A DNA stretch of 64,000 nt from Halobacillus_B rhizosphaerae (GTDB lineage: Bacteria; Bacillota; Bacilli; Bacillales; Halobacillaceae): the NCBI RefSeq assembly GCF_046719735.1, contig NZ_JAUTWQ010000001.1, forward strand, positions 124,001-188,000, read 5' to 3'. The stretch's first letter is position 1; each line of letters starts with the position of its first letter. Positions 8,945 through 17,191 of the stretch are shown piece by piece. The position numbers and the translations under genes are program-made. The notes below the pieces were generated by a model, which saw only the letters and a list, made by a program, of their open reading frames with translations, ran no database searches and was not told the origin of the DNA.

Positions 8945-9718
8945 ATGAACATTTATGTTTTGTTAAAAAGAACCTTTGACACAGAAGAGAAGATTGGAAT
9001 TAACAATGGGAAGATAGAGGACGATGGGGCGGAGTACATTATCAACCCTTATGACGAATATGCCGTTGAAGAGGCGATAAAACTTCGTGACGATCACGGT
9101 GGTGAAGTTACTGTGGTCACAATTGGTGAAGAAGATGCTGAGAAACAGCTCCGTACTGCACTTGCCATGGGCGCAGATAAAGCGGTTCTTATTAATACGG
9201 AGGATGATCTGGAAGACGGGGATCAATTTACTACTGTGAAAATTCTAGAAGCTTTCTTTGACGGGCGTGAAGCAGACATCATCCTAGGTGGAAATGTTGC
9301 CATCGATGAAGCCAGCGGTCAGGTAGGTCCTCGTTTGGCGGAAAGATTAAATATGCCTTGCGTTACAACTATTACTAAAATTGAAATTGAAGGGGATAAA
9401 GCGAATATCGAGCGAGATGTAGAAGGGGATGTGGAGAAGGTTGAAACTTCTCTGCCATTGCTTGTCACTTGCCAGCAAGGACTGAACGAACCACGATACC
9501 CTTCTCTGCCTGGAATTATGAAAGCTAAAAAGAAACCATTAGAAGAGCTTGAAATTGATGATCTGGATCTTGAAGAAGATGATGTAGAACCTAAAACGAA
9601 AACAACAGAAATTTTCCTTCCGCCGGAAAAAGAGGCAGGGAAAGTTCTCGAAGGTGAAATTGATGATCAGGTAAAAGAGCTGGTTTCGCTGCTTAAATCC
9701 GAAGCAAAAGTACTGTAA
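8945..9718 (+). CDS. etfB: Electron transfer flavoprotein beta subunit
   Basis: EtfB pairs with EtfA to take electrons from acyl-CoA dehydrogenase and pass them to the respiratory chain. The N-terminal MNIYVLLKRTFDTE and the segments VTIGEEDAEKQLRTALAMGA and ILGGNVAIDEASGQVGPRLA are characteristic. A charged tail of about 60 residues closes the protein. At 257 aa it is full length. AGGAGG precedes the ATG. Gaps to fadB and etfA are 17 and 25 bases, so this is one operon. Confidence 0.96.
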   Translation: MNIYVLLKRTFDTEEKIGINNGKIEDDGAEYIINPYDEYAVEEAIKLRDDHGGEVTVVTIGEEDAEKQLRTALAMGADKAVLINTEDDLEDGDQFTTVKILEAFFDGREADIILGGNVAIDEASGQVGPRLAERLNMPCVTTITKIEIEGDKANIERDVEGDVEKVETSLPLLVTCQQGLNEPRYPSLPGIMKAKKKPLEELEIDDLDLEEDDVEPKTKTTEIFLPPEKEAGKVLEGEIDDQVKELVSLLKSEAKVL

Positions 9719-9743
9719 TGAATGTCTGGAAAGGAGAATCGAT

Positions 9744-10724
9744 ATGAGTAAAAAAGTAGTAGTGATCGGGGAAGCACGTGAAGGCTCCCTTCGTAACGTT
9801 ACATTTGAAGCCATTGCTGCAGGGAAAATTATTAGTGATGGCGGAGAAGTGATAGGTGTATTGTGTGGATCAGGAGATCTGCAGGAATCCGGGAAAGAAA
9901 TGGTTTATTACGGAGCTGACCGTGTTGTTACCGTTTCTCACGATGAATTGCAAACTTACACAGCTGATGGGTACAGCCAGGCCGTATCTGCTGTGATTGA
10001 AGATGAGGATCCAGAAGGTATTGTTATGGGGCATACTTCGATAGGAAAGGAATTAACACCTAAGCTTGCAAGTAAACTCGAAACAGGATTAATTTCTGAT
10101 GCGACTGAAGTCGTTAATGAAGGCGGTAACATTGTCTTTACCCGTCCTATCTATTCAGGTAAAGCCTTTGAAAAGAAAGAAATTACAGATGGTCTGGTAT
10201 TTGCTACCATTCGCCCAAATAATATCCCGCCATTAAATCGTGATGATTCTCTTAGCGGTGAAGTAACTGCAAAAGAAGTTGAGGTCAAAGGGATCCGTAC
10301 AATTATTAAAGAACTTATTCGTAAATCATCTGAAGGGGTCGATCTTTCAGAGGCTAAAGTAATTGTAGCAGGGGGACGAGGAGTTAAAAGCTCGGAAGGC
10401 TTTGAGCCTCTTGAAGAACTTGCTGATGTTCTTGGAGGAACGGTTGGTGCTTCACGCGGTGCATGTGATGCTGGTTATTGTGACTACTCGCTGCAAATCG
10501 GCCAGACAGGGAAAGTAGTTACCCCTGACTTGTATATTGCCTGCGGGATATCTGGTGCTATTCAGCACTTAGCCGGTATGTCAAACTCCAAGGTAATTGT
10601 TGCGATTAACAAAGATCCAGAAGCCAACATTTTTAATGTCGCTGACTATGGAATAGTAGGAGACTTATTTGATGTCGTACCTAAATTAATTGAGGAATTA
10701 AAAGAACTAAATGTGAATGCATAA
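9744..10724 (+). CDS. etfA: Electron transfer flavoprotein alpha subunit
   Basis: EtfA carries the FAD of the ETF heterodimer. The C-terminal FAD-binding domain is clear: GRGVKSSEGFEPLEEL near residue 212, GASRGACDAGYCDYSLQIGQ near 234 and CGISGAIQHLAGM near 270. At 326 aa it is normal length. It is the last gene of the fadR operon and is followed by a hairpin terminator. Confidence 0.97.
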   Translation: MSKKVVVIGEAREGSLRNVTFEAIAAGKIISDGGEVIGVLCGSGDLQESGKEMVYYGADRVVTVSHDELQTYTADGYSQAVSAVIEDEDPEGIVMGHTSIGKELTPKLASKLETGLISDATEVVNEGGNIVFTRPIYSGKAFEKKEITDGLVFATIRPNNIPPLNRDDSLSGEVTAKEVEVKGIRTIIKELIRKSSEGVDLSEAKVIVAGGRGVKSSEGFEPLEELADVLGGTVGASRGACDAGYCDYSLQIGQTGKVVTPDLYIACGISGAIQHLAGMSNSKVIVAINKDPEANIFNVADYGIVGDLFDVVPKLIEELKELNVNA

Positions 10725-10730
10725 TTTATG

Positions 10731-10760
10731 GAACCGAAACAATTTTGTTTCGGTTCTAAT
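10731..10760 (+). terminator. Terminator after etfA
   Basis: A 10-bp perfect stem (GAACCGAAAC, 10731-10740, with 10747-10756) closes an AATTTT loop. The following sequence is AT-rich rather than a pure T run. Confidence 0.7.
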
Positions 10761-10780
10761 TATTTATAGGTACTGGTTCC

Positions 10781-10806
10781 GTTTATTTATTGAAAATGCA
10801 GGGTAT
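10781..10806 (+). promoter_or_regulatory. Candidate SigB general-stress promoter of trxA
   Basis: GTTTAT (10781-10786), a 14-base spacer and GGGTAT (10801-10806) fit the SigB consensus GTTTAA-N12-15-GGGWAW. B. subtilis trxA is known to have a SigB promoter beside a SigA one. A -10-like TATACT at 10841 could serve SigA, but I see no good -35 for it. Confidence 0.65.
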
Positions 10807-10880
10807 AATCAAATTGTTAGTCACAAAAAATAGAAGATGATATACTCTATACAGACTAAATGGTCGAGGAGGAATTTATA

Positions 10881-11195
10881 ATGTCAATTGTAAAAGCAAC
10901 GGATCAAAACTTTACTGAAGAAACAAATGACGGCTTAGTCTTAGCCGATTTTTGGGCGCCATGGTGCGGACCATGTAAAATGATTGCTCCCGTTCTTGAA
11001 GAACTGGACGAAGAGATGAGCGACCAAGTTAAAATTGTTAAATTAGATGTTGATGAAAATCAGGAAACAGCTGGCAAATTCGGCGTAATGAGTATTCCTA
11101 CACTTCTGTTGTTTAAAGATGGAAAAGTAGTGGATCAAGTGATCGGCTTCCAGCCAAAAGAAGCTCTTGCTGAATTAATTTCTAAACATTCTTAA
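10881..11195 (+). CDS. trxA: Thioredoxin
   Basis: TrxA is the cytoplasmic disulfide reductase, kept reduced by thioredoxin reductase. The active site is WAPWCGPCKM near residues 26-35, and the cis-proline lies in MSIPTLLLFKDGK. At 104 aa it is standard. I place the start at ATG 10881, behind GAGGAGG. The in-frame ATG at 10860 overlaps that ribosome site. It is monocistronic, between two terminators. Confidence 0.97.
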   Translation: MSIVKATDQNFTEETNDGLVLADFWAPWCGPCKMIAPVLEELDEEMSDQVKIVKLDVDENQETAGKFGVMSIPTLLLFKDGKVVDQVIGFQPKEALAELISKHS

Positions 11196-11218
11196 ATCAC
11201 CATATTTAGTGATTTATT

Positions 11219-11250
11219 AAGCCGCGCTGCTCTGCAGTGTGGCTTTTTTC
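11219..11250 (+). terminator. Rho-independent terminator of trxA
   Basis: An 11-bp stem (11219-11229 with 11235-11245, including G-T pairs) is followed by a run of T residues. Confidence 0.85.
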
Positions 11251-11315
11251 TGTATAAAATTTCCTTGATATGGTACGTTTTATATGAACATCAAAGAAAT
11301 TTGGAGTGAGTCCCA

Positions 11316-13112
11316 ATGAATTCAATTATTAAAGAAAAATTAGCCGTTCTGCCGGATCAGCCCGGCTGTTATTTGATGAAAGACCGCCAGGGGACCATTA
11401 TTTATGTAGGAAAATCAAAAGTATTAAAGAATCGAGTGCGTTCTTATTTTACTGGAGCACATGATGGGAAAACCCAGCGTTTAGTTAAGGAAATTGAGGA
11501 TTTAGAGTACATTGTGACTAATTCTGAAGTTGAAGCGTTAATCCTTGAAATGAATTTAATTAAAAAATACGATCCAAAGTATAATGTTTTATTAAAGGAT
11601 GATAAAACTTATCCATATCTTAAGGTGACAGCTGAGAGGCACCCGAGATTAATCGTTACAAGAAAAGTGAAAAGGGACAAGGGTAAATACTTTGGACCCT
11701 ACCCAAACGTAATCGCTGCTCGAGAAACAAAGAAATTGCTTGACCGACTTTATCCATTAAGGAAATGTAACACGATGCCAGATCGAGTTTGCCTGTATTA
11801 TCACATGCACCAGTGTTTGGGGCCTTGTCAATTTCCCGTCAGTAAAGAAACGAACCAGGAAATTGTCCAAAGCATTACTTCTTTTTTAAGCGGCGGCCAT
11901 AAAGAAATAAAGAAGGATTTGAAACAAAAAATGCTGGAGGCTTCCGAGGAACTGGATTTCGAACGAGCCAAAGAACTAAGAGATCAGATTGAACATATTG
12001 AGTCCGTTATGGAGCAGCAAAAGATGACTTTAAATGACCAGGTGGATCGGGATATTTTTGGTTATTCCTATAATAAGGGGTGGATGTGTGTTCAGGTGTT
12101 CTTTGTGCGAAGAGGAAAGCTTATCGAACGTGATGTAGCTTTGTTTCCTTTTTTTGATGATGCTGAAGAAACCTTCCTGAGTTATGTCGGACGATTTTAT
12201 CTTCATCAAAACCATCCATATCCGAAGGAAATTCTGGTACCGGTTGCTACCGAAGTGAATGTGCTTGAGGGTGTAGTGGATACCAAGGTTGGCATCCCTA
12301 TGCGGGGACGGAAGAAGGAATTGGTAGAACTGGCCATGAAGAATGCGGATATCGCGCTGGAAGAGAAATTTGCATTAATTGAGAGAGATGAAGAAAGAAC
12401 GATTAAAGCAGTAGAAACACTTGGTGATCATTTAAATATCACAACTCCTCACCGAATAGAAGCGTTTGATAATTCGAATATTCAAGGGGCTGATGCGGTT
12501 TCAGCCATGGTAGTATTTATCGACGGTAAACCGAACAAGAAAGAGTATCGGAAATACAAGGTAAGAAATGTTGAGGGACCGGATGATTATGAAACGATGC
12601 GGGAAGTTATTCGCAGAAGGTATCAGCGCGTGCTGAAAGAACAATTACCTTTACCTGATCTAATTGTTGTAGATGGAGGGAAAGGACAGATGAGTGCAGC
12701 TTTAGATGTTCTTGAAAACGAACTTGCACTAGACATTCCGCTATGCGGCCTGGCAAAAGATGATAAACATAAAACAAGTGAACTGTTATATGGAGAACCC
12801 TCGACAGTCGTGGATCTCGACCGCAAATCGCAGGAATTTTATCTCGTTCAGAGAATTCAAGACGAGGTTCACCGGTTTGCTATCACCTTTCATAGGCAGC
12901 TGCGAGGTAAAGGTGCAATTCAATCAGAGCTGGATAAGATTCCAGGAGTGGGAGAAAAAAGGCGGAGGCTCCTATTGAGACACTTTAAATCCGTAACAGA
13001 AATCCGTCAGGCAGAGTCGCAGGATATTACCAAGCTTGGCATTCCAGAACCCGTAGCTAATACGATATTGGTTCATTTAAACCAAGAGCAAGAGCCGGCC
13101 GAAGAAGAATAA
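11316..13112 (+). CDS. uvrC: Excinuclease ABC subunit C
   Basis: UvrC makes the dual incisions of nucleotide excision repair. The order is: an N-terminal GIY-YIG nuclease domain (PGCYLMKDRQGTIIYVGKSK, residues 15-34), a UVR motif near residues 205-240 (LDFERAKELRDQIEHIE), the RNase H-like nuclease (EAFDNSNIQGADAVSAMVVF near 385) and tandem HhH at the end (DKIPGVGEKRRRLLLRHF). At 598 aa it is full length. GGAGTGAG precedes the ATG. It ends convergently with yslB and shares a terminator with its own stop region. Confidence 0.97.
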   Translation: MNSIIKEKLAVLPDQPGCYLMKDRQGTIIYVGKSKVLKNRVRSYFTGAHDGKTQRLVKEIEDLEYIVTNSEVEALILEMNLIKKYDPKYNVLLKDDKTYPYLKVTAERHPRLIVTRKVKRDKGKYFGPYPNVIAARETKKLLDRLYPLRKCNTMPDRVCLYYHMHQCLGPCQFPVSKETNQEIVQSITSFLSGGHKEIKKDLKQKMLEASEELDFERAKELRDQIEHIESVMEQQKMTLNDQVDRDIFGYSYNKGWMCVQVFFVRRGKLIERDVALFPFFDDAEETFLSYVGRFYLHQNHPYPKEILVPVATEVNVLEGVVDTKVGIPMRGRKKELVELAMKNADIALEEKFALIERDEERTIKAVETLGDHLNITTPHRIEAFDNSNIQGADAVSAMVVFIDGKPNKKEYRKYKVRNVEGPDDYETMREVIRRRYQRVLKEQLPLPDLIVVDGGKGQMSAALDVLENELALDIPLCGLAKDDKHKTSELLYGEPSTVVDLDRKSQEFYLVQRIQDEVHRFAITFHRQLRGKGAIQSELDKIPGVGEKRRRLLLRHFKSVTEIRQAESQDITKLGIPEPVANTILVHLNQEQEPAEEE

Positions 13113-13132
13113 GGGCCGACTCTTTTTTTTAC
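13091..13132 (+). terminator. Terminator overlapping the uvrC stop codon
   Basis: The stem AGAGCCGGCC (13091-13100) pairs with GGCCGACTCT (13114-13123), with one G-T pair, and runs into eight T residues. Confidence 0.8.
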
Positions 13133-13572
13133 CCTTTCATAGCGGTAATATATATTATTTTTTCTTTCTCATTTATTTCTTCTAAACATTCGTATGTATT
13201 TTCCGTAATCGTTTGAATGATTTCAGCTAAAAAGCCACATTCTAAACGAAAGTCCACTTTATATAATTTCTGGAATAACCGCTTTTCAATGATATGACCG
13301 GATAACTGAAAAACCATTTCTTTTTTCTTTTCATTTAACAGGGACAGCTCTCCCCAACCCATGTATTGAAAAAATTCATAAAGTTCGTCAAAGGTATGTA
13401 TGGAGGTTTGTCTGGCCATATTCTTCCCCATGTAATAAAGGAGGTAAGGGGCATCATTCCCCAGAAAGTCCGGCAGAGTATAATAACGCAGGAAATCAAA
13501 GCCTGCCCCAGTAGCTACCAGCGACGAAATGTTGTGAAGATCTAGCTTAGTTGATTCTTTCAAGACGCTCAT
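13129..13572 (-). CDS. yslB: YslB family protein (DUF2507)
   Basis: This is a conserved Bacillaceae protein of the DUF2507 family. Recognisable segments include FDFLRYYTLPDFLGNDAPYL near residue 30 and a C-terminal part rich in Glu, with LECGFLAEIIQTITE near 105. Function is unknown; it is soluble, with no signal peptide. At 147 aa it equals the B. subtilis protein, and the position between uvrC and sdhCAB on the opposite strand is the same. The start is preceded by GGAGAGAAAGGATG on its own strand. Confidence 0.85.
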   Translation of the reverse strand: MSVLKESTKLDLHNISSLVATGAGFDFLRYYTLPDFLGNDAPYLLYYMGKNMARQTSIHTFDELYEFFQYMGWGELSLLNEKKKEMVFQLSGHIIEKRLFQKLYKVDFRLECGFLAEIIQTITENTYECLEEINEKEKIIYITAMKG

Positions 13573-13683
13573 CCTTTCTCTCCTATTATTATCGCTTGAA
13601 TTCTCTAATGGTGCAACAATAATTCTTCCATAGGAGCTATAGGAAATAAATGTGTATTTTTGAGCATTTTTAGATGCGGATTC

Positions 13684-13712
13684 TTGACGCTATCACAGGA
13701 TAGAAGTACAAT
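13684..13712 (+). promoter_or_regulatory. SigA promoter of sdhCAB
   Basis: TTGACG at 13684-13689, 17-base spacer, TACAAT at 13707-13712. The predicted leader is about 135 bases. The -10 is also the left arm of an inverted repeat GTACAAT-N13-ATTGTAC (13706-13732). Confidence 0.75.
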
Positions 13713-13788
13713 AAACGTGTTACAAATTGTACATATTTCAGAAGGTATGTGGAAAATAGGGGAATTTCCATACTAAAATTAAGCACTT

Positions 13789-13802
13789 TTAAAGCGCTTT
13801 AA
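13789..13802. promoter_or_regulatory. cre-like palindrome in the sdh leader
   Basis: TTAAAGCGCTTTAA is a perfect 14-bp palindrome with the AARCGYTT-type core of CcpA sites, although the outer G and C of the consensus are replaced. It lies about 70 bases after the predicted transcription start, where CcpA could block elongation. The sdh genes are known to respond to carbon source in B. subtilis; CcpA control here is inference. Confidence 0.4.
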
Positions 13803-13853
13803 TATCTGAGAGTGTACCCAATTCTAATGTTATTCATCTTGAGGGGGGTAAAC

Positions 13854-14474
13854 ATGGCAGGAACACGCGGATACGTTAACCGAAGATTACACTCACTTTT
13901 AGGAGTCGTACCCATAGGGATCTTCTTACTTGTGCACTTGACTGTGAACTATTTTGCAATTCGTGGACCAGAATCATTTAACTCGGCTTCAGAATTTATG
14001 GAAAGTTTACCATATCTTTTTATTATGGAGGTATTTGTAATTTATCTACCTTTACTTTTCCATGCAATTTATGGAGTCTACATTGCATTCACAGCCAAAA
14101 GCAACTTATCAAATTTTGGTTACTTCAGAAACTGGATGTTCATGATCCAGCGCGTTACCGGAATTATTACGTTGATTTTCATTGCATGGCACGTATGGGA
14201 AACACGAATTGCAATAACCTTCGGCTGGGCGGAGCTTAATTATCAGCTAATGGAAGATATCCTTACTGAGCCTTTCTTTTTCTGGTTCTACATAGTAGGT
14301 GTTATTTCCACTACTTTCCACTTTGCTAATGGTTTATGGTCTTTCTTTGTCAGCTGGGGGATTACAGTATCTCCTCGTTCGCAATTGATAATGACCTACG
14401 CAAGCATTATTGTGTTTGTAGCAATCTCTTACGTTGGAGTACGTACATTGATTCAGTTTGCATTCGGTATGTAA
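13854..14474 (+). CDS. sdhC: Succinate dehydrogenase cytochrome b558 subunit
   Basis: This is the single membrane-anchor subunit of the Bacillus-type succinate:menaquinone reductase, binding two haem b groups. Five membrane helices are visible, with likely haem-ligand histidines in RRLHSLLGV, FLLVHL, LLFHAIYGVY, IAWHVWETR and TTFHFANGLW. I place the start at ATG 13854 behind GAGGGGGG, giving 206 aa, close to the B. subtilis protein. The longer frame from 13812 has no ribosome site. sdhA follows after 55 bases. Confidence 0.96.
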   Translation: MAGTRGYVNRRLHSLLGVVPIGIFLLVHLTVNYFAIRGPESFNSASEFMESLPYLFIMEVFVIYLPLLFHAIYGVYIAFTAKSNLSNFGYFRNWMFMIQRVTGIITLIFIAWHVWETRIAITFGWAELNYQLMEDILTEPFFFWFYIVGVISTTFHFANGLWSFFVSWGITVSPRSQLIMTYASIIVFVAISYVGVRTLIQFAFGM

Positions 14475-14529
14475 TTTCTACCATAAGAACAACTCGATAT
14501 ATAGTAAGTTTAAGGAGTGAGCTTATATC

Positions 14530-16281
14530 ATGACGAATCGAAACATAGTTGTTGTCGGCGGAGGCCTTGCGGGTCTAATGGCCACAATCAAAGCGGCAGA
14601 GCAGGGCGTGCATGTTGACCTGCTCTCTATAGTACCTGTAAAGCGTTCTCACTCTGTATGTGCTCAAGGCGGTATAAACGGCGCCGTTAACACAAAAGGT
14701 GAAGGAGATTCACCGTGGGAACACTTTGATGATACAGTTTACGGTGGGGACTTTTTAGCCAATCAGCCTCCTGTTAAAGCGATGTGTGATGCTGCCCCGG
14801 GCATTATCCACTTGTTAGACCGGATGGGGGTAATGTTTAACAGGACACCTGAAGGACTGTTGGATTTCCGACGTTTCGGAGGCACGCAGCATCACCGCAC
14901 GGCATTTGCTGGTGCCACTACTGGCCAGCAGTTGTTATATGCTTTAGATGAACAAGTTCGCCGACACGAAGTAAACGGACTTGTTACCAAATATGAAAGC
15001 TGGGAGTTTCTTTCAGCTATTGTAGATGACGATGGAGTCGGCCGAGGAGTTATGGGTCAGAACTTGAATAGTCATGAAATTAAAGCCTTCCCTGCAGACG
15101 CAGTGATTATGGCTACAGGAGGACCAGGAATTATCTTTGGTAAGTCAACGAACTCTGTCATTAATACAGGTTCTGCAGCTGCTTCTCTTTATCAGCAAGG
15201 TGTTGACTATGCGAACGGGGAATTTATTCAAATTCATCCTACCGCCATTCCTGGGGATGACAAACTTCGCCTTATGAGTGAGTCAGCTCGTGGTGAAGGC
15301 GGACGCGTCTGGACGTATAAAGATGGAGAACCATGGTATTTCTTAGAAGAAAAGTATCCTGCATATGGTAACCTGGTGCCACGTGATATAGCAACACGTG
15401 AGATATTTGATGTGTGCGTTAATCAGAAGCTTGGTATTAATGGTGAGAATATGGTGTACTTGGATCTATCTCATAAAGATCCTAAGGAACTAGATGTTAA
15501 GCTTGGGGGAATCATTGAAATTTACGAAAAATTCGTAGGTGAAGATCCTAAGAAAGTTCCAATGAAGATTTTCCCTGCCGTACACTATTCAATGGGCGGC
15601 ATGTGGGTCGATTTTGATCAAATGACCAATATTCCAGGGATTTTCGCTGCAGGTGAATGTGATTATACCCAGCACGGAGGCAACCGTCTAGGAGCAAACT
15701 CTCTGTTGTCCTCTATTTATGGAGGAATGGTTGCAGGTCCAAACGCAGTGAAATACACGGAAGGTCTGGAAACAATCTCCGATGATATGACTTCTTCATT
15801 ATTTGATAGAAGACTCAAAGAAGAGCAGGAAAAGTTCGATGCTATTATGAGTATGGATGGCGACGAGAATGCTTACCAAATCCATAAAGAACTTGGAGAA
15901 TGGATGACAGATAACGTAACAGTGGTCCGTGAAAATGAAAACCTTAAAAAGACAGATGAGAAAATTGTAGAGCTTATGGATCGTTATAAGCGTATCAATA
16001 TTAATGATACATCTCGCTGGAGCAACCAGGGCGCTATGTTTACCCGTCAGCTTTGGAACATGCTTCAGCTTGCCCGCGTTATTACTCAAGGAGCTCTGAA
16101 CCGTAATGAGAGTCGTGGAGCACACTTCAAGCCGGAATTCCCGGATCGTAATGATGAAGAGTGGCTGAAGACTACCGTTGCAAGCTATGATAAAGAAAAT
16201 AATAAACCAGTTTTCCGATACGATCCCGTTGATACGTCGCTAATTGAGCCGCGTAAACGTGATTATTCTAAGAGCAAATAA
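14530..16281 (+). CDS. sdhA: Succinate dehydrogenase flavoprotein subunit
   Basis: SdhA oxidises succinate to fumarate through covalently bound FAD in the TCA cycle and respiratory complex II. The N-terminal dinucleotide fold is VVVGGGLAGLMATIKAAEQG. SHSVCAQGGINGAV, HRTAFAGATTGQQ and the active-site HPTAIPGD and RGEGGRVW segments follow, then GECDYTQHGGNRLGANSLL. At 583 aa it is full length. GGAGTGAG precedes the ATG, and sdhB follows after 14 bases. Confidence 0.98.
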   Translation: MTNRNIVVVGGGLAGLMATIKAAEQGVHVDLLSIVPVKRSHSVCAQGGINGAVNTKGEGDSPWEHFDDTVYGGDFLANQPPVKAMCDAAPGIIHLLDRMGVMFNRTPEGLLDFRRFGGTQHHRTAFAGATTGQQLLYALDEQVRRHEVNGLVTKYESWEFLSAIVDDDGVGRGVMGQNLNSHEIKAFPADAVIMATGGPGIIFGKSTNSVINTGSAAASLYQQGVDYANGEFIQIHPTAIPGDDKLRLMSESARGEGGRVWTYKDGEPWYFLEEKYPAYGNLVPRDIATREIFDVCVNQKLGINGENMVYLDLSHKDPKELDVKLGGIIEIYEKFVGEDPKKVPMKIFPAVHYSMGGMWVDFDQMTNIPGIFAAGECDYTQHGGNRLGANSLLSSIYGGMVAGPNAVKYTEGLETISDDMTSSLFDRRLKEEQEKFDAIMSMDGDENAYQIHKELGEWMTDNVTVVRENENLKKTDEKIVELMDRYKRININDTSRWSNQGAMFTRQLWNMLQLARVITQGALNRNESRGAHFKPEFPDRNDEEWLKTTVASYDKENNKPVFRYDPVDTSLIEPRKRDYSKSK

Positions 16282-16295
16282 AGGAGGAAATCATC

Positions 16296-17060
16296 ATGAG
16301 CGAAAATAAAACGATTACGTTTATCATTACTCGTCAAGATGAGCCTGATCAGACTCCGTATGAAGAAACCTTCGAAATTCCATACCGTGAGAATATGAAC
16401 GTAATCTCTGCTCTTATGGAAATTCGTCGAAATCCGGTAAATTCTAACGGAGAAGCAACATCTCCTGTCTTTTGGGAAATGAATTGTCTGGAGGAGGTTT
16501 GCGGGGCTTGTTCCATGTACATCAACGGTACACCGAGACAATCTTGTACAGCGCTGGTAGACCAGCTTGAACAGCCTATTCGTCTAGCTCCTATGTCTAC
16601 TTTCCCTGTTACTCGTGACTTGGCAGTGGATCGCAGCAAAATGTTCGATTCCTTGAAGAAGGTTAAAGCTTGGGTACCTATTGATGGAACTTACGATTTA
16701 GGGCCAGGGCCTAAAATGGCGGAGAGTAAACGTCAATGGGCATATGAGCTTTCCAAATGTATGACTTGCGGTGTTTGTTTAGAAGCTTGTCCTAACGTGA
16801 ACAGTAAATCTGATTTCATTGGTCCTGCTCCACTTTCTCAAGTTCGTTTGTTTAATTCCCATCCAACGGGTGCATTAAATAAGAGTGAACGTTTGCAGAC
16901 CATTATGGATTCTGAAGGACTTATGGGATGTGGAAACGCCCAAAACTGTGTGCAATCCTGTCCTAAAGGAATTCCATTGACTACTTCAATTGCGGCTCTT
17001 TATCGCGATACTGCAATTGAATCCTTCAAAAGCTTTTTTGGCAGTGACAATCAAGTATAA
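16296..17060 (+). CDS. sdhB: Succinate dehydrogenase iron-sulfur subunit
   Basis: SdhB carries the electron-transfer clusters between SdhA and SdhC. The [2Fe-2S] ligands lie in CLEEVCGACSMYINGTPRQS with the next Cys. The 4Fe and 3Fe clusters are in CMTCGVCLEACP and CGNAQNCVQSCPKGIP. At 254 aa it is full length. AAAGGAGG precedes the ATG, and a strong terminator closes the operon. Confidence 0.98.
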   Translation: MSENKTITFIITRQDEPDQTPYEETFEIPYRENMNVISALMEIRRNPVNSNGEATSPVFWEMNCLEEVCGACSMYINGTPRQSCTALVDQLEQPIRLAPMSTFPVTRDLAVDRSKMFDSLKKVKAWVPIDGTYDLGPGPKMAESKRQWAYELSKCMTCGVCLEACPNVNSKSDFIGPAPLSQVRLFNSHPTGALNKSERLQTIMDSEGLMGCGNAQNCVQSCPKGIPLTTSIAALYRDTAIESFKSFFGSDNQV

Positions 17061-17076
17061 CTTCATTTATTCATGT

Positions 17077-17110
17077 AAGACCGCTGCACACTATGTGCAG
17101 CGGTCTTTTC
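17077..17110 (+). terminator. Rho-independent terminator of sdhCAB
   Basis: A perfect 14-bp stem (17077-17090 with 17094-17107) with a 3-base loop is followed by TTTT. Confidence 0.92.
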
Positions 17111-17126
17111 TATGAATCAAGTAAAA

Positions 17127-17154
17127 TTGCATGAGTGGCCATACATAGTATAAT
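17127..17154 (+). promoter_or_regulatory. SigA promoter of comP-comA
   Basis: TTGCAT at 17127-17132, 16-base spacer and a consensus TATAAT at 17149-17154, 38 bases before the comP ATG. There is no room for comQ or comX between this and the sdhB terminator. Confidence 0.7.
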
Positions 17155-17191
17155 AGACATGACTGATTAGAATAAAGGTGGATGTTTAGGT

